NCBI GenBank assembly: GCA_022457155.1
Contig: JAJGOT010000022.1
Coordinates: 2,237,001-2,301,000 of the forward strand
Direction of reading: 5' to 3'
DNA length: 64,000 nt
Source of the DNA: Cladopsammia gracilis
Taxonomy: Eukaryota; Cnidaria; Anthozoa; Scleractinia; Dendrophylliidae
Part shown: piece by piece, positions 31,452-43,933 of the stretch
Position numbering within the stretch: position 1 is the stretch's first letter
Layout of the letters: every line of letters begins with the position of its first letter
The notes under the pieces: generated by a model
What the model saw: the letters and a program-made list of their open reading frames with translations, nothing else
What the model was told of the DNA's origin: nothing
Database searches by the model: none
Translations under genes and position numbers: made by a program

Positions 31452-32787
31452 TTAAGCAAACAAGTTTATAACATATCGACACTGTACAGTTTACATACAT
31501 ACAGTATATTTACAAGTATTGAGATTCAGAAATCTAAAAGAAATGGGTAATGTAACATCAGATTTTTTAGGGTGTGGTGATGAATAATTTTAAAGGTAGA
31601 TCGGTCATTTTAAAATGGAACTTCACTAGTTAAAAATAATGTATAATTCTCTCTAATCAGAGCTAAATCACACACAAGACAACCATCAAATGATTCTTTG
31701 AAAATACAAGAAAAACAACTAGACAATCAAACTGGAAATAACACTTCAGTTCACAAAGGGTGGGAGGGAGGGGAAAAAGCATGTCCAGAGACAAGTTCAC
31801 ATCCGAACCTAAATGAAGCTACAAGCTCAACTGAAATAAACTCCTGGTGTAATTACATTTCCTACGTCAATTAATAAATAACTAAAACATCCAATACAAA
31901 GCCTGCATGTCACTCTAATTTATTAGGATTGTTGAGAGCCATGATTTATAATTAATCATGTATGATAATTTATTAATTTATGCACACTAAGAGTGCACAA
32001 TGGTTCATTGTTTTGTATTTGATAGATTTTATAAACCTCTGGGCTGTTTTTTTCTTCTTCTTTGGTGGAAACGAAATTTGATTTTCTTTACAAAGTCCAT
32101 CTTCCGAAAAGTTGGTTGTTTTATAACAGAATATGGTTGGTTTTTTTTATCATCTATCTCCCTTGGGAGGCGGATTTACATGTTCAATTGAACTTTTCAT
32201 AGCTTGCAACACACACTGCTCATACGGCGTGCGAGTTAAATTCAATGTTCACATTATTTTAGTAATGTAATGTATCATAAAAGCTTAGAAACACGCAATT
32301 TGAAAACCCGGCGTGCGAGATCTAGAATCTCAGCTTCAATGACCTTATGCCCGGTCCTTTTTATGTAAAACCGATCAAAATACTTGACGTTGTGATCTGT
32401 AATAAGCTTACTTCAGTTGTGATCCCTTTAGTTCTAAACAAGTAGGCGATCTCCGAGGAGCTTGAATCAACAAGACCCAACGACGAAGCGGGGAATCTCG
32501 ATCTCGGCTATTCACAAAATTTAAAGTACGTCAGCGTTTTACGAGTAAATTCATTAACATATAGATAAGCTTACATATTTTTACATTATGGTTTCACAGA
32601 GAAGAGAGCGAAAGTGAATCCATGTCAGTTTGCATAAACAATGAAAGAGGTTGGCGCCAAGATCGAGCAAAGGAATTTCAAAAATCGAGCGTCATTAACG
32701 AAGCAGAAACACCATAAATAGCTTCATTCTAACAAAGTGCCTCGATCATGACAAAATAAAACCACTAAAGGACAGGAAATAGCCTAC

Positions 32788-32930
32788 CTTTCAGGTCTGG
32801 GCACAACAACTTTAGTCCAAACTCGTCACCCCGCGAAAAATAACGAATAATTTAACGCGCGCATGGTCGCGCACGGGGGAATACAGTCAGCCGCTGTAGC
32901 CTAAACTGCAGTCTCATTCTGTTACCTCGA
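32788..32930 (-). promoter_or_regulatory. Candidate non-coding first exon and promoter on the minus strand
   Basis: A locally GC- and CpG-richer stretch (cgcgcgcatggtcgcgcac) ends in a good donor, CTGAAAG/GTAGGC, read on the minus strand. It holds only short uORFs, as a 5' UTR exon would. It lies about 5 kb upstream of the 27.7-kb acceptor. The start site is guessed and the link to any coding exon is inferred. Confidence 0.35.
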
Positions 32931-33761
32931 AGTGACACAGTTAAACATCTTTTTAAATTTTCAAATGAAGATTTTTTTTAAAGTCTGTCGCAAAGTCAGT
33001 CGCTAGACGTTTAGCTCACCATCTGTAGACTAACAGAGTTCATGAATAACAGCTCTTGTTTTTTTATCATCGTTCAACAAATTTCACCAAAACATCTGGT
33101 ACAGTTTCAACTGTTGCGTGACAAGTCACGCAAGAAAAGGGCGGGACGGCCGGCAAACGAATCGTGAATTAATATTTTATTTTTAAAATTTGTTTTACTT
33201 TTGGTATTTTGCAGAAGACACACCTCAGGTTTAGTCGTGACTCACGATGTTTAGGACTGCTATATACATTTAGTAATGGTAAAAACGGCAAACTGATCCT
33301 TACGGCAAGAAGAAAACGAGAGACAGAAGTGAAATAAAAAAATACTGATATAAAGTTGAATATGTTATTATAGTTTTTGAATATACATTTGGGACTGCTT
33401 AGTTGATAATTTTATTTTTGACCAACGAAATCTCCATATATCGTCACAGGTACTTTTCAAATTAACATTTTCGTCATTTTTATAAGCTTTTCAGTTTTAC
33501 GAACGTGGTAAATTTAAAAAAAGGGCGGAGAGTTAAAAAGTTAAGAATAATAAGTTGTATCGCTCGCGATGTCTCGACTGCTCGAATAATCAGCCATGGA
33601 TAATTTCAGACAATGCTATCACCTGATGACCAGCAGTAAGCGATGGAAACGTCAATCAACATCAAAGTGACCACACCGCGCATCGTGAAACAAACGATAA
33701 TAAGCTTCATTGCTCTTATGTGGCAAACATCTGTTATGGAAATATTAAGAGAAATGTTCTC

Positions 33762-33889
33762 GGTTCTTATGTGACGTCACAAGGGCATTTTGACTGCGTC
33801 TATTCAACATGGCGGACTATTTTGGCTCAAGAAACAATACTAAGAAAGTTTTATCTCCTGGACAGTCGGAAAGTCTCCTGCCTGCCTGA
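33762..33889 (+). promoter_or_regulatory. CRE-containing promoter-like site with short ORF
   Basis: A palindromic GTGACGTCAC (CREB/ATF site) lies 29 bases before ATTCAACATGGCGGAC, a YY1-like initiator pattern common at animal start sites. The ATG (33809) opens a 26-codon ORF, MADYFGSRNNTKKVLSPGQS then ESLLPA. No good donor or downstream exon was seen, so this could be an orphan or non-coding promoter. Confidence 0.35.
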
Positions 33890-34433
33890 CTTAACACTTT
33901 GTATTTGCACGCGGTACAGATTTCGTATTTTCTTACATTATACACAATGAAGAAACAATGAAATTGAATTTCAGTGAACTTGATCAAGCCTTCCCAATGA
34001 AATGTTTCATTTTCCATCGACTGACCTTTTTGAAAAAGTAAAAAAATATATATTAAAATATAATATTAACTTGACATCAGCACAGCTCCTGATTCGGACT
34101 TTTCTCGTCGGATATAAAAATTCAGACAAAAAGCTTCGAACATCATACTCGTTATTTCGGACGATTTTCTTCATCGCGAAAACTACCTTTAGTCAGCAAT
34201 AATCACAATTTTATCCGACAGATCTTGTAATGCACATTGTTTGACATACACCAAGGTAAAAACAGAACATGCGCACTTTGTTATGCGGTTCAGTTCAGTC
34301 CTGTTTTGACAAATGCGAGACTGAAGCCTGTGAATCAGGGCGTAAAAAGCCCTGTTGTGGATTAGTACTTTCGGTTGTTTTGATAAAGTCTAAATTTTTA
34401 TGATACCGGTATAAATCGCATACCGTTGCGAGT

Positions 34434-34771
34434 TCATATTTTAGAAAAGGAGGATGACTATATTCAAATTTCATGATTATTAATAAAGTAGGTACATAGA
34501 TACACTTGCTATAGTCAGAGACTCCTTGTCTTAACGCACTGTAAGTCAGTAAGCGCTGTGTTAATAAGACCACCTAACTTCTGAGTTTTATTTATTTTTA
34601 GTGCAATCTGCAAGGTTTTGTAATATTATAAGGTTCTTGATCTTATTAGATAATTTGTGTTATTCATGTACTTGTTTTGCCCCGCCGCGATTCGCTTTCC
34701 AGCTATTTGCAGGGCAAACCATCACCCAACTCTTGTTGTACAAAGAATAAATTGTTGTTGTTGTTGTTGTT
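34434..34771 (+). mobile_element. LINE 3' UTR fragment, (TTG)n tail
   Basis: TTTTAGAAAAGGAGGATGAC, TTATTAATAAAGTA and TTTGCAGGGCAAACC match the minus-strand LINE at 15305-16243 in the opposite orientation. Ends with six TTG units. A severely 5'-truncated copy of the same LINE family. Confidence 0.85.
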
Positions 34772-34969
34772 CCCTCTTTGGTTCTATATCAGCACAAAAT
34801 CTGTAAACACCCGCATAAAAGAACCGGTGATTTTCTGTTTTAGGTACACGTAGGCTATGTTTTAGGCTGATGAATTCCTTATTTATCGGGATACCTAGTG
34901 AGATATCAGCCTGGAGAGGCAGTTCTTAAGAGGTTCTTAAAATTGTTTCTGGAAATGTTGTGCAGTATA

Positions 34970-35157
34970 CACCACTTTCATAATGGCGGCCGATTTATTT
35001 ATTCTTTTATATGTATGTTAATTAGCCTCACTGGCCTCGTTTTAGAGCAAAAATTCTTTTGAATTTTATACACGCTTGCACACCTAGTGAGGCCATAAAG
35101 GCTAATTAACATACCTATAAAAGAATAAATAAATCGGCCGCCATTATGAAAGTGGTG
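34970..35157. mobile_element. Hairpin MITE, ATGGCGGCCGATT family, copy 2
   Basis: CACCACTTTCATAATGGCGG begins the left arm, mirrored by CCGCCATTATGAAAGTGGTG. Internal GTTAATTAGCCTCACTGGCC is mirrored too. Preceded by TA. Confidence 0.85.
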
Positions 35158-36699
35158 TTTATCTACTTAATATTTGCAGTTTAATTAGTGAATGATTGAC
35201 TGTGACAGGTCTCAATATCACATTAAACTCTAATTAATCAAACTACTGTATAATGAATAAATTAAATCAAGTGCATTACAATATGTAACACAGCCTATTT
35301 AAACCTTTCTGATGAATTCATGCTACAAGTAAATGTAATTTAATAAAATCTGATAATTAAGTTAAATCAAGTTGTATGTTTGTAATGGTCCAGCACACAT
35401 ATTTGGATCTGCCCCAGTATTGTCTAATCTTAAGTAATTTTCCGTATAAGAACCTGCTTCATTTGTCAGGCTGAAATTTTAGTCAGTTTGAATATTTGTA
35501 AATTCGTAGCTTCAACTTAGTTCAACTTGTAAATTTGAGCCAGTTTTAATAATTGTAAGTTAGTAGTTTTAACTTTGTTCAACTTGTAAATTTGAGCCAG
35601 TTTTAACATTTGTCAATTAGTAGTTTTACCACTTTCTATTTCAGTGTCCCCAAATAGTTTTACCAAAACTAAATACCTTTTAAGTGTCAAAGGTATTTAG
35701 CTTTTGCAACAAATCATGATATCTTGGTTTTTGTCATTTATCCTTACATTTATAGCCGTTACCAATCACAAAGCCTTAAAATTCTTGATTTCTGAGGATT
35801 TCAAGGCGCAATAGAACCATTTGTCCCGCTGAGAAGGTAAATCTTTATCAAAAGTGATTTCCAAGCCGTTAAGCTAAAAGAAAAGGTATCGTTTAAACAG
35901 AATACTGTTTTTCAAAATGAAACGTGGTAATTGTCACTTGTAAACAAGTTATTAATTCATGCGTCCATTCATCTTTTACCGTTTCGAGTTCATCCCGGGT
36001 CGGGTAGGACTAATCTGCGGAACTGCAGACCGCGGAACCTGCGGAACCTAGATTTTTTTTTAATAAAATGATAGTACAAATCATAAAATGGTCTACAAGT
36101 GGTTGATTTCTCAATAAACAGTCAGAAGAAAAAGAGATAAAGAAACGAAATGGGAAAAAAGGGTCGGGAACCGGACAAAATAAATTAAGTCACGCGTCAC
36201 GCAATTGTACGCGTAGTTTTGTTGTGAATATCGAATCAGGATTTCAGTTTTCGATTGACAGTTCTCCTAGCAAACTGTTACAGTACAAAACACCGTGAGT
36301 TTATGTGATGAATATATGGAATATTTGTACTGCAGATATACATTTTAAGCATATGAAATATACATTTTAAGCTTGCTTTTCTCAACTGCTTAAGTTGAAC
36401 ATGCTGCCCAAATGAATGTTCTGTTTCATTTTGTGGCCCGTTGTTGTTAAACTGTGCTTGCTGTGATAATACTGCTTTATTAATTTCATGGGCTTGTACG
36501 GTAACCGTAAACACAACTTTTATTTATTAACGTGTTAATCTCTTACGTACGAATCTCTTTAAAACACCTATTTTTGACAATAAAGTAACTTTAAATACCC
36601 CAAACAGTTTCAAATCACTTACAATTTAAATTTGTACCCAGAACAGTTAGAAATCAATTAAAAACCCAACTCAGTTTGAAATCATTAGGGTGAGTTCAG

Positions 36700-36879
36700 C
36701 TGTGAGTTCCTTTGGGTTGATCCGGATCAGTATCAGCGATCCGAGATCACTTGGATCACTGTGCACCTGTGACTCCTTGCTCAGAGTTGATTTGCCGAAT
36801 CCTTAGATCACGGTGCCATGATCCAATTGATCTCAGATCACTGATCCTGATCTGGATCATCCCAAAAGAACGCACTCTT
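36700..36879. mobile_element. Hairpin MITE
   Basis: GAGTTCCTTTGGGTTGATCC then GGATCAG (left) mirrors CTGATCTGGATCATCCCAAA then AGAACGCACTC (right). Many GATC steps lie in the interior. No ORF. Confidence 0.75.
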
Positions 36880-37610
36880 AATTTAAACAAATGCAAACAA
36901 CAGAAGTTATAACTCAATGGAAACGCAACCAGCGGCCATAACCTTAGGGAAAAATAGACGGAAAACAAATTATTTCCGTCCTAAACAGCCATAATTGCCA
37001 ACAAAACGTTTTACGTGTTTTGAGGTAGTCGTCACGATCTATTTTAGCGACAAGACTTAGATCAAAATGAGATCGGATCGAGAAGCGAAAAATCGTACCA
37101 GCCACTCTCAAGGTGATGTCAGCGATGACCGCGTCGTGACATTTGTTTTTTTGTTATTGTTGTTTTTATGTCTTGCAAGGAAATCTCTTTCTTTAAAACT
37201 TCGGGGCTTTTGAAATTGTACTTTTGTCATCAGATTTTAAAGCAAGCCTGCAGTTAAGTTTCAAACAGATTTAACACCTGCTTACATCGTTCGCGTTTGC
37301 CTACACTGAGACAGAAATCGTGCATCTGTGGCTTGGCGGTTCACATGTGTAATTTTCACTGATAAAAGATAATTTGAACCCGATAAAGCTAAATATAACA
37401 GACTTGTTCCTCATATCAACCTTGCAGATGTCCAAATTTCAACTTATTGAGAATGCCTGCCTAACGTGCATGCCACCTTGGGCCACGAAGTGCAAATTAA
37501 CATGTTTTGTCCTTCTTGTGCAAAACTATAACAAGTATTTGCCCAGATGTTAGTCTGAAAATTTCAGATTAAGGTGAAATAGAGTCAACGGACTAAGCGT
37601 GGAGCCATTA

Positions 37611-38148
37611 GTCAATGAAAACCCCGGCCCCCCACCCCCGGGACATAACGGGAATTTAACGCGCCAAAGCCGGGATTTAACGCACCCCAGTAAGCGGTGA
37701 ATTTAACTAAACGTCAGTCAATCAGGGAATGAGCGGTAATTTTAGAGCACGCGATTATCTAAAGTGGGGACGACAGCAAGACTCTTCCAGGATGGCGTCA
37801 GAGGGGAGAGAGGAACTACGTTTCCTTTATCATTTTTGAGTGAAATCAGTATGTTGAAAGCCGGCTTGCGCCGCAAATTTAAAGCGCGGCTTATTGAATG
37901 AATAGTTTTTAATGATAGAACCGAAGACAGATGAAGTTTTGACGATATTATCGACTATAACAACGATCCCGATTTGATTTGTTTCTTTATTTGGTTCGTA
38001 TGCCCCACCTATGCGGGGCTTTTAACAGAGGTCTTGGCCCCGGAGGCCAGGTATTAGGCCGATTTTAACACTTGGTGAGTGTTAAATCCCCCGCTAAGTC
38101 CCGGGGGTCGGGGGCCAGGGGGGCAGGGGGCCAGGGTTTCAATTGACT
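37611..38148. mobile_element. Inverted-repeat element with C/G-run termini
   Basis: GTCAATGAAAACCCCGGCCC (left) mirrors CCAGGGTTTCAATTGAC (right); CCCCCGGGAC mirrors GTCCCGGGGG. The interior holds a promoter-like stretch (37740-37850, GATGGCGTCAGAGG). Confidence 0.6.
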
Positions 38149-39059
38149 GATGCATTAACTTCTTATAATTTTAACTGCAAGTTTGCCGGAAATATATATG
38201 GAAAATTGAGAACGCAACTGGGTTGAATACAATCAGATGCCTAGTAACTTATTTGCTATCATATAAATCGCCCAGAATTTATGTTTCACGAAAACTTTCG
38301 TTATCAGATTCAAATCGATTATTTCAGGCTTCTGCATCCTGTTTCAAGAAAGGTCAGAGGCATTAATCTACTTCTAAAATGCAATCGAATTAACTCAGCA
38401 AAAGATTGTTTTACTCACCTAAGAGTAGACCGCCATTCGGCCATTTTGACGTGAAGTAGAACTGTCAATCGAAAACTGAAATCCTGATTCGATATTCACA
38501 ACAAAACTACGCGTACAATTGCGTGACGCGTGACTTAATTTATTTTGTCCGGTTCCCGACCCTTTTTTCCCATTTCGTTTCATTATCTCTTTTTCTTCTG
38601 ACTGTTTATTGAGAAATCAACCACTTGTAGACCATTTTATGATTTGTACTATCATTTTATTAAAAAAAAATCTAGGTTCCGCAGGTTCCGCAGGTTCCGC
38701 AGGTTCCGCAGGTTCCGCAGGTTCCGCGGTCTGCAGTTCCGCAGATTAGTCCTACCCTCCCGGGTCCCTGTTTTGGCTCTGCATTCGTTTACATGATCAG
38801 ACTCGCACAAACTCTTACACTGGTTCGAGTTCATTCAGTTTAACGTCAGTGGATAATTTGAAAAGATATGCGTACCGCATACTTCGTGACAACCGGTTTC
38901 ATTAATCACTTAATTGATTATTCATTGATGTTATTAATTATTCATTGTTACTCGTTGATGACTTGTTGTCTATTTTATTGTAGAATTTAAATAACAAATT
39001 ATCTGCTTTCTCGGTTCGTATAAAAACGTTTGTTCCTATCACTTAGCTTTCCTAGCCCC

Positions 39060-39110
39060 TGATGAAGGTTAGTTTTGTCTAACCGAAATATCGGGCAAAT
39101 CTTATTAAAA
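39060..39110 (+). ncRNA. Hammerhead-ribozyme-like motif
   Basis: CCTGATGAAGGTTAG, loop, CTAACCGAAAT. The CTGATGA box, a GGTTAG/CTAACC stem II and GAAA are in the right order. Stem III is not convincing. Similar motifs occur in Penelope-like elements. Confidence 0.4.
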
Positions 39111-39470
39111 GAATTCGAACGAATTTGCTGTCTGATCAGCCTTGCATGTTAAAGTTTTTTTGTTCCTATCAAACTTGTTACGTAATCGACTGCTGGAAGG
39201 TTCTTTACGAAATCACAATACATACCGTTTAAAACTGTGCTCCGACGGTTATTTAGGCCGTATCCACACTAATCCTTCAAAATGAAAATGGCGTTTTTGC
39301 ATCGAAAACGAATCAAAACTTTTCCGAAACATTTTCCGTCCGCACTAGTGTGTTTTCATCTCATTTCATACATTCATTTCATACATTTCATTTCATACAT
39401 TTGTTTGCGTTTTTGCCTATCGTCCACACTAACACAGTGTTTTTGTCTATCTAAAACAAATCTTCATTAA

Positions 39471-40611
39471 GGTGGCTCGACTGGGTTTTTGAGCGACGAT
39501 ACCGTTTAGCTTTGAGAAACTTGTGTACCACCACAAGCGAGCCAACGGAAAATCGATTGCCACAGCTGTACTAGAGAAAGATTAAAGTTTCAGATGAGGT
39601 TAGTTTTATGGAAATCGGAGTTGCCAAAGCAACGTTATGACGTCATTTTACATAATACCAAATTACCTGTCGTCAAGAGATAATTTTGAAAAACGCTCTC
39701 TGGATCTTCGACCTGACGTACTTGACCTTAGGTCTACAAAATTTTACAATTTCAGTACATAATGAATTCATAAACACTTCATTGCTTTGTTTTAAGTGTT
39801 ACATGAATTCATGATGTACTGAAAGCTACAATTCCACGGCGATTTGATACAATGGAGATGCATAATGAAACAACAAGCCACAAGCGCGAAAATCAGCTCA
39901 ATATTTTCCTGAGTTGGCGCTAAAAATTGACAGCCTTGGAATGTTTCAATGAATTTGAAACTTGGAGATTGTATTAAACATTAATTAATCTTCATGAGGA
40001 CTAAGTTTTAAAAAAATTCATCATTCGCTTTTTAATTCATGACAATTTTAATAAGTGTAGGGTCAACTTTTGATGTAAAAGCGAAATAACACTCCAGGCC
40101 AGTTCATATTCAAGGTAATATTTCTGAAATCCAAACGCAGCGATTTCCCTGAGATTTTTACCTAAGGTATTTGGATGGTATAAAATTCATGTAAGACCAA
40201 AACATTATTTCATCAAGCCCTGTAGACATAAGTTTTAATAACATTTCAAAATTGTTTTGTTTTTGTGGTATTTTAACACCTTAAAACTTCACTCGAAATT
40301 TTTTCGAAAACGCTTCCATAGAAATTTGTAAAATTTTGTAGACCTAAGGACAAGTACGTCAGGTCGAAGATCCAGAGAGCGTTTTCCAAAATTATCTCTT
40401 GATGACAAGTAATTCGGTATTATGTAAAACAGGAAGTGACGTCACAACGTTGCTTTGGCAACTCCGATTTCCATAAAACTAACCTCATCTGAAACTTTAA
40501 TCTTTCTCTAGTACAGCTGTGGCAATCGATTTTCCGTTGGATCGTTTGTGGTGGTACACAAGTTTCTCAAAGCTAAACGGTATCGTCGCTCAAAAACCCA
40601 GTCGAGCCACC
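39471..40611. mobile_element. TTAA-flanked element, 1.14 kb, arms about 275 bp
   Basis: TTAA, GGTGGCTCGACTGGGTTTTT at the left; AAAAACCCAGTCGAGCCACC, TTAA at the right. Arms match on to GACCTGACGTACTTG. It interrupts another repeat (ATCCACACTAATCC). The plus ORF starting at 40519 reads out of its right arm. Confidence 0.85.
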
Positions 40612-40853
40612 TTAAGACTGCGACTAGGTCGTAACGTCAATGTTTTCGAAAATACCCGTTTAGGCGACCTCTTTTTTGAGTCTGTGTACTACTTGAGCAC
40701 GAGCTGTATGACGTCAGAAATCCACTTATGGGTTTCTGATGACGTAATATTGGCGTCACATATCAGAGAGAATTTCTTAGCGCGCGCAATTGTGACTCGG
40801 AAAAACGGTAGTGAGCACGCGCGAAACACCAGTGGAGAAAATTTATCAATACT

Positions 40854-40979
40854 ATGGCAACGGAAGTGTTTACACGGAAAAATAAAAGCAAAAAAAGTTC
40901 GACAAAATCATCGACAGAGAAAAATAAGAAAGTTTCGTGGAGAAAAAAAATCGTTAATTTGTGGAAAAAGGTGTTATGA
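40854..40979 (+). CDS. Small very basic ORF, 41 aa, uncertain
   Basis: ATG GCA after CAATACT opens MATEVFTRKNKSKKSSTKSS and ends KKVSWRKKIVNLWKKVL, 16 of 41 residues being Lys or Arg. Upstream (40700-40760) are CRE-like TGACGTCA and TGACGTAA. The region borders a TTAA-type transposon and may itself be transposon-derived. No family recognised. Confidence 0.25.
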   Translation: MATEVFTRKNKSKKSSTKSSTEKNKKVSWRKKIVNLWKKVL

Positions 40980-42119
40980 TCGATCTGTTTCTCTGATGAG
41001 AGATTCTCTGCTGAACATTTTCAAGTGCGAAAAAGATGTATTAAAACAGAGAAGATCACTCTTCTCTTTAGTAAAACAAAAACATTCTTATCTCACCTTC
41101 TTGTTTAGCCGTCAGCTTATCAGACTCTATAACAGAACGAAAACGTGATGCAAACCACGATCTTGTCGCTCAAAACGAGACTTTAGTCTCCTTTCGCTCA
41201 ACGCCCAACTTGTTGGTGCGTGGAAAAGAGCGAAATGAATGTTTGACATCACAATAAGACTTCATGACACAGCGCGCGCGATGATTCAAAACTATTCCCA
41301 GGTACCGCAGTTTTTCGTGGGATTTTTCAGTTTTATGCAAAAGTTTGCATTGACCTTGCCTAGCGGTCTATTGGGGTGTCCATCTCGGCGCTACTAATTC
41401 AGTATTAACTTCAGTATTTCTTAGTTTTGTAAATATTTTTTCCTCTAAAACATTCCTCACCAAAACAATAAACAAACATCACACAGCATTTAAACCCAAA
41501 CCAATGTAAAATAGTTTCAAAATGGCTTTTACATGTAACTGTACAGTCAAACCCCATTTAAACAATGAGAGGGCGAGGGAACCACGCAAACTGTCCGTAT
41601 TAACCGGAGTCCGCAGTGACAGTGCCCTCCGAAATACCGAAATTTCACTTTTCCCATTTTCAAATGCCACCAAATATACAACTAAACTGGATGAACAGAT
41701 TTTACAGAGCACAATACAATACTTAGTTTGGGGTAAAGTGCAGAATTACAAGGATTTAATACAATGGATAATAGTTCAACAGGCGGTCAAGAAATCAAAA
41801 TTGTCACTGTGGCAAAACTTTGAGTTTTTTTGCTATTATTGTTTCTCTTTAGTGTATTTTTTGAGATTTTTTTCTACGTAATTCAAGATATTAAATAAGA
41901 AATACTCCCGGACAAGAATAAAAAAGTTAAGCTTCTGACCAAACTAATTAAACATGTGTAACTGCCCGACGATCGAAGCGCATTCGACATATTTCAGTCA
42001 ATGTTAAGAATTTGCAAGATTGCCTAATGTCTGTATATTTTAGAGAAAATGTATGGGTTCACAATCAAATTCCCAAATCATATATTTTGAAACTGGTAAA
42101 ATATAAACTGCGTTACGTT
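40980..42119. other. Intergenic stretch upstream of the sacsin-like gene
   Basis: Has a mariner-style single end (TACAGTCAAACCCCATTTAA at 41542) without a visible partner. A segment resembling the tail of the SINE at 2.55 kb (CACCAAATATACAACT, at 41670) is also present. The ORFs across 41479-41881 look transposon-derived. Nothing else recognised. Confidence 0.35.
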
Positions 42120-42269
42120 GTATGCGTTACTGTAACTAATTTGAGTCCGTCACGCAATCTTTTCAGCGGGATTTCTATTGTGGCGTGTCGACACTGGGGA
42201 CGATTGGAGTTTTCCGGAATTTCATTCACTCAAAGCCATGTGCACAGCAGCAAGGAACAGCGGGAGGAG
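42120..42269 (+). promoter_or_regulatory. Probable 5' UTR and promoter of the sacsin-like gene
   Basis: The stretch before the ATG is richer in CpG than its surroundings and leads directly into the coding leader. No TATA box is obvious. The transcription start is not determined; an additional upstream non-coding exon is possible. Confidence 0.3.
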
Positions 42270-42318
42270 ATGTCTTCCCCCAGCTGCAACCATTTGCCTG
42301 TTAATCTTCATGAAAAAG
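42270..42318 (+). CDS. SACS-like: Sacsin-like exon 1 with start codon (49 nt)
   Basis: ATG in GGAGGAGATGT, 16 codons and one base, donor GAAAAAG/GTAACA. The frame and phase join exactly with the 46197 exon. An in-frame start here gives [16 protein letters not shown], a short non-conserved leader. Confidence 0.75.
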
Positions 42319-43666
42319 GTAACAGAAACTCTTTATAAGCTTATGTTGGTGTTCTAGTGATCTTAATACATGTATTTTGAGTTTCGCTAGCTTCATTTCT
42401 GCTTAGCTTGCAAACCAGCTGACCTTTACGGCCTTGCCATTTGAGTCGCATGGAGGTTAATTACACATTAGCTAAGGTTATTTATCAGTGTTTCTGACAC
42501 TTACAAACATTTAGTTGGATACAAAACTCGACAAACGACGACTATACAGCGATTCAAAAAACTTCGACCAAAAAACAGAGGAACCGCTGGAAAAATTCCT
42601 GTTAAATGCATGCAATTCTCTGTCTTTTTCTCAATACGTGACTGCTGAAAATTGTTAGCAGATTACTTTTATTCCATTTCCCTTGTTTGACCAGTTCCAA
42701 GCCTTCTATAAGACCAATAAACCAAGTTTGATCTTTATGCTTGGTTACTTGGATCATTGCCATTGTAAATGAGTCGTTAGTCATGGTTTCCTTGTGTGAA
42801 CTGATAAAATCAAAGGCCCTTGTGAGCCAACTCGTGAATACGAAACAACCTTTGGACCCTCCCCTCTCCTGCACATTTTGCTCCACCAACCCAACCCCCC
42901 CCACCCCCCTGTGTCCAACTCCCCACCCTCCCCTCCCTCTAGTACCATCCCCATGGGAAAGACAGGTGATCATAACCTATAGATGGTTTTCACTCGCGTG
43001 ACCTTCAATCCTGTGGGAGGCCATGGCGGCTATGTTGGTGCACATAACAAAAGAAGTTCATTAAAATTCTTTTTTAGGTGTGCACCAACATGGCCGCCGT
43101 GATGTAACGTGAAAACCGCCTATTACATTAGGAACAGGCAAAATATATGCACAAGCCCTATGGTGTGAAAAAAAAGGAATGGAGTAAAGGAATGAAATTT
43201 TAATAACTAATAATAATAATAAAAGGAATGAAATTTTAATAACTAATAATAATAATAATAATAATTTAATAATTTATATTGTGCAAAATTCATGAAATGA
43301 TCAAATGTGCATTACAATTTAGTATATGTAATTATCTACACTAAAATAAATAAATATTTCGATGTCAAGTGTAAAGTCATTTAAGAATAATAATATAAAT
43401 AATTCCAATAACTTCTGTAAAACTGCAAGGACCACTCAACAGTAATCATTGTCCGTACGCGGACAATGATTTGCATATTTACCCCCATCTGCTATAACTC
43501 TTTCAAGGCTTGCAGTATTCTGAGTTAAAAAGTAATGAAGGAGAAAGTAAAGTGTTGCTAAAAGACATAAGCAGATCTGGACTGTGTGTGGTAGGCACCC
43601 TTGGGATGTGCAGATGAAGCCATTATTCAATGCTCTTCCCCTTCTCCCCCCCCCCCCAAAAAAAAA

Positions 43667-43697
<31 letters not shown>

Positions 43698-43885
43698 GAT
43701 AAGTGTATGAAGATGTGACATAGAAGCAAACTTCTAACTGTTCCAGCTATTTAATTCGACGTTTCGGCCTTCGGCCTTCTTCAGGTGGAACTATTTACAG
43801 GGATAAAAATTTAAAAAGCTAAAAATCCTGATATAAATGAATAAAGTGAATAAATGTCTTCGACCAAGTAATCCATCTCTACAAA

Positions 43886-43933
<48 letters not shown>

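Larger units (their letters stand above)
31455..34433. other. Mostly unassigned intergenic DNA
   Basis: Apart from the candidate first exon (32788-32930) and the CRE site (33771), this is AT-rich with scattered CpG-rich patches at 32850-33150 and 33520-33680. No ORF with family-like sequence. Confidence 0.4.
35993..38765. mobile_element. Inverted-repeat element of 2.8 kb with nested insertions
   Basis: Arms of about 265 bases: GGGTAGGACTAATCTGCGGA on the left, mirrored at 38725-38758, through TCCGGTTCCCGACC and GATTTCAGTTTTCGATTGAC. The right arm carries GGTTCCGCA repeated about six times; the left has about two. Interior includes a MITE (36700-36879) and a C/G-run element (37611-38148). No transposase seen. 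Confidence 0.8.

Noticed and set aside
42012..42338. 108-codon plus ORF overlapping the sacsin-like first exon
   Set aside because: It is in a different frame. The ATG at 42270 gives exact phase to exon 2, whereas this frame leads nowhere.
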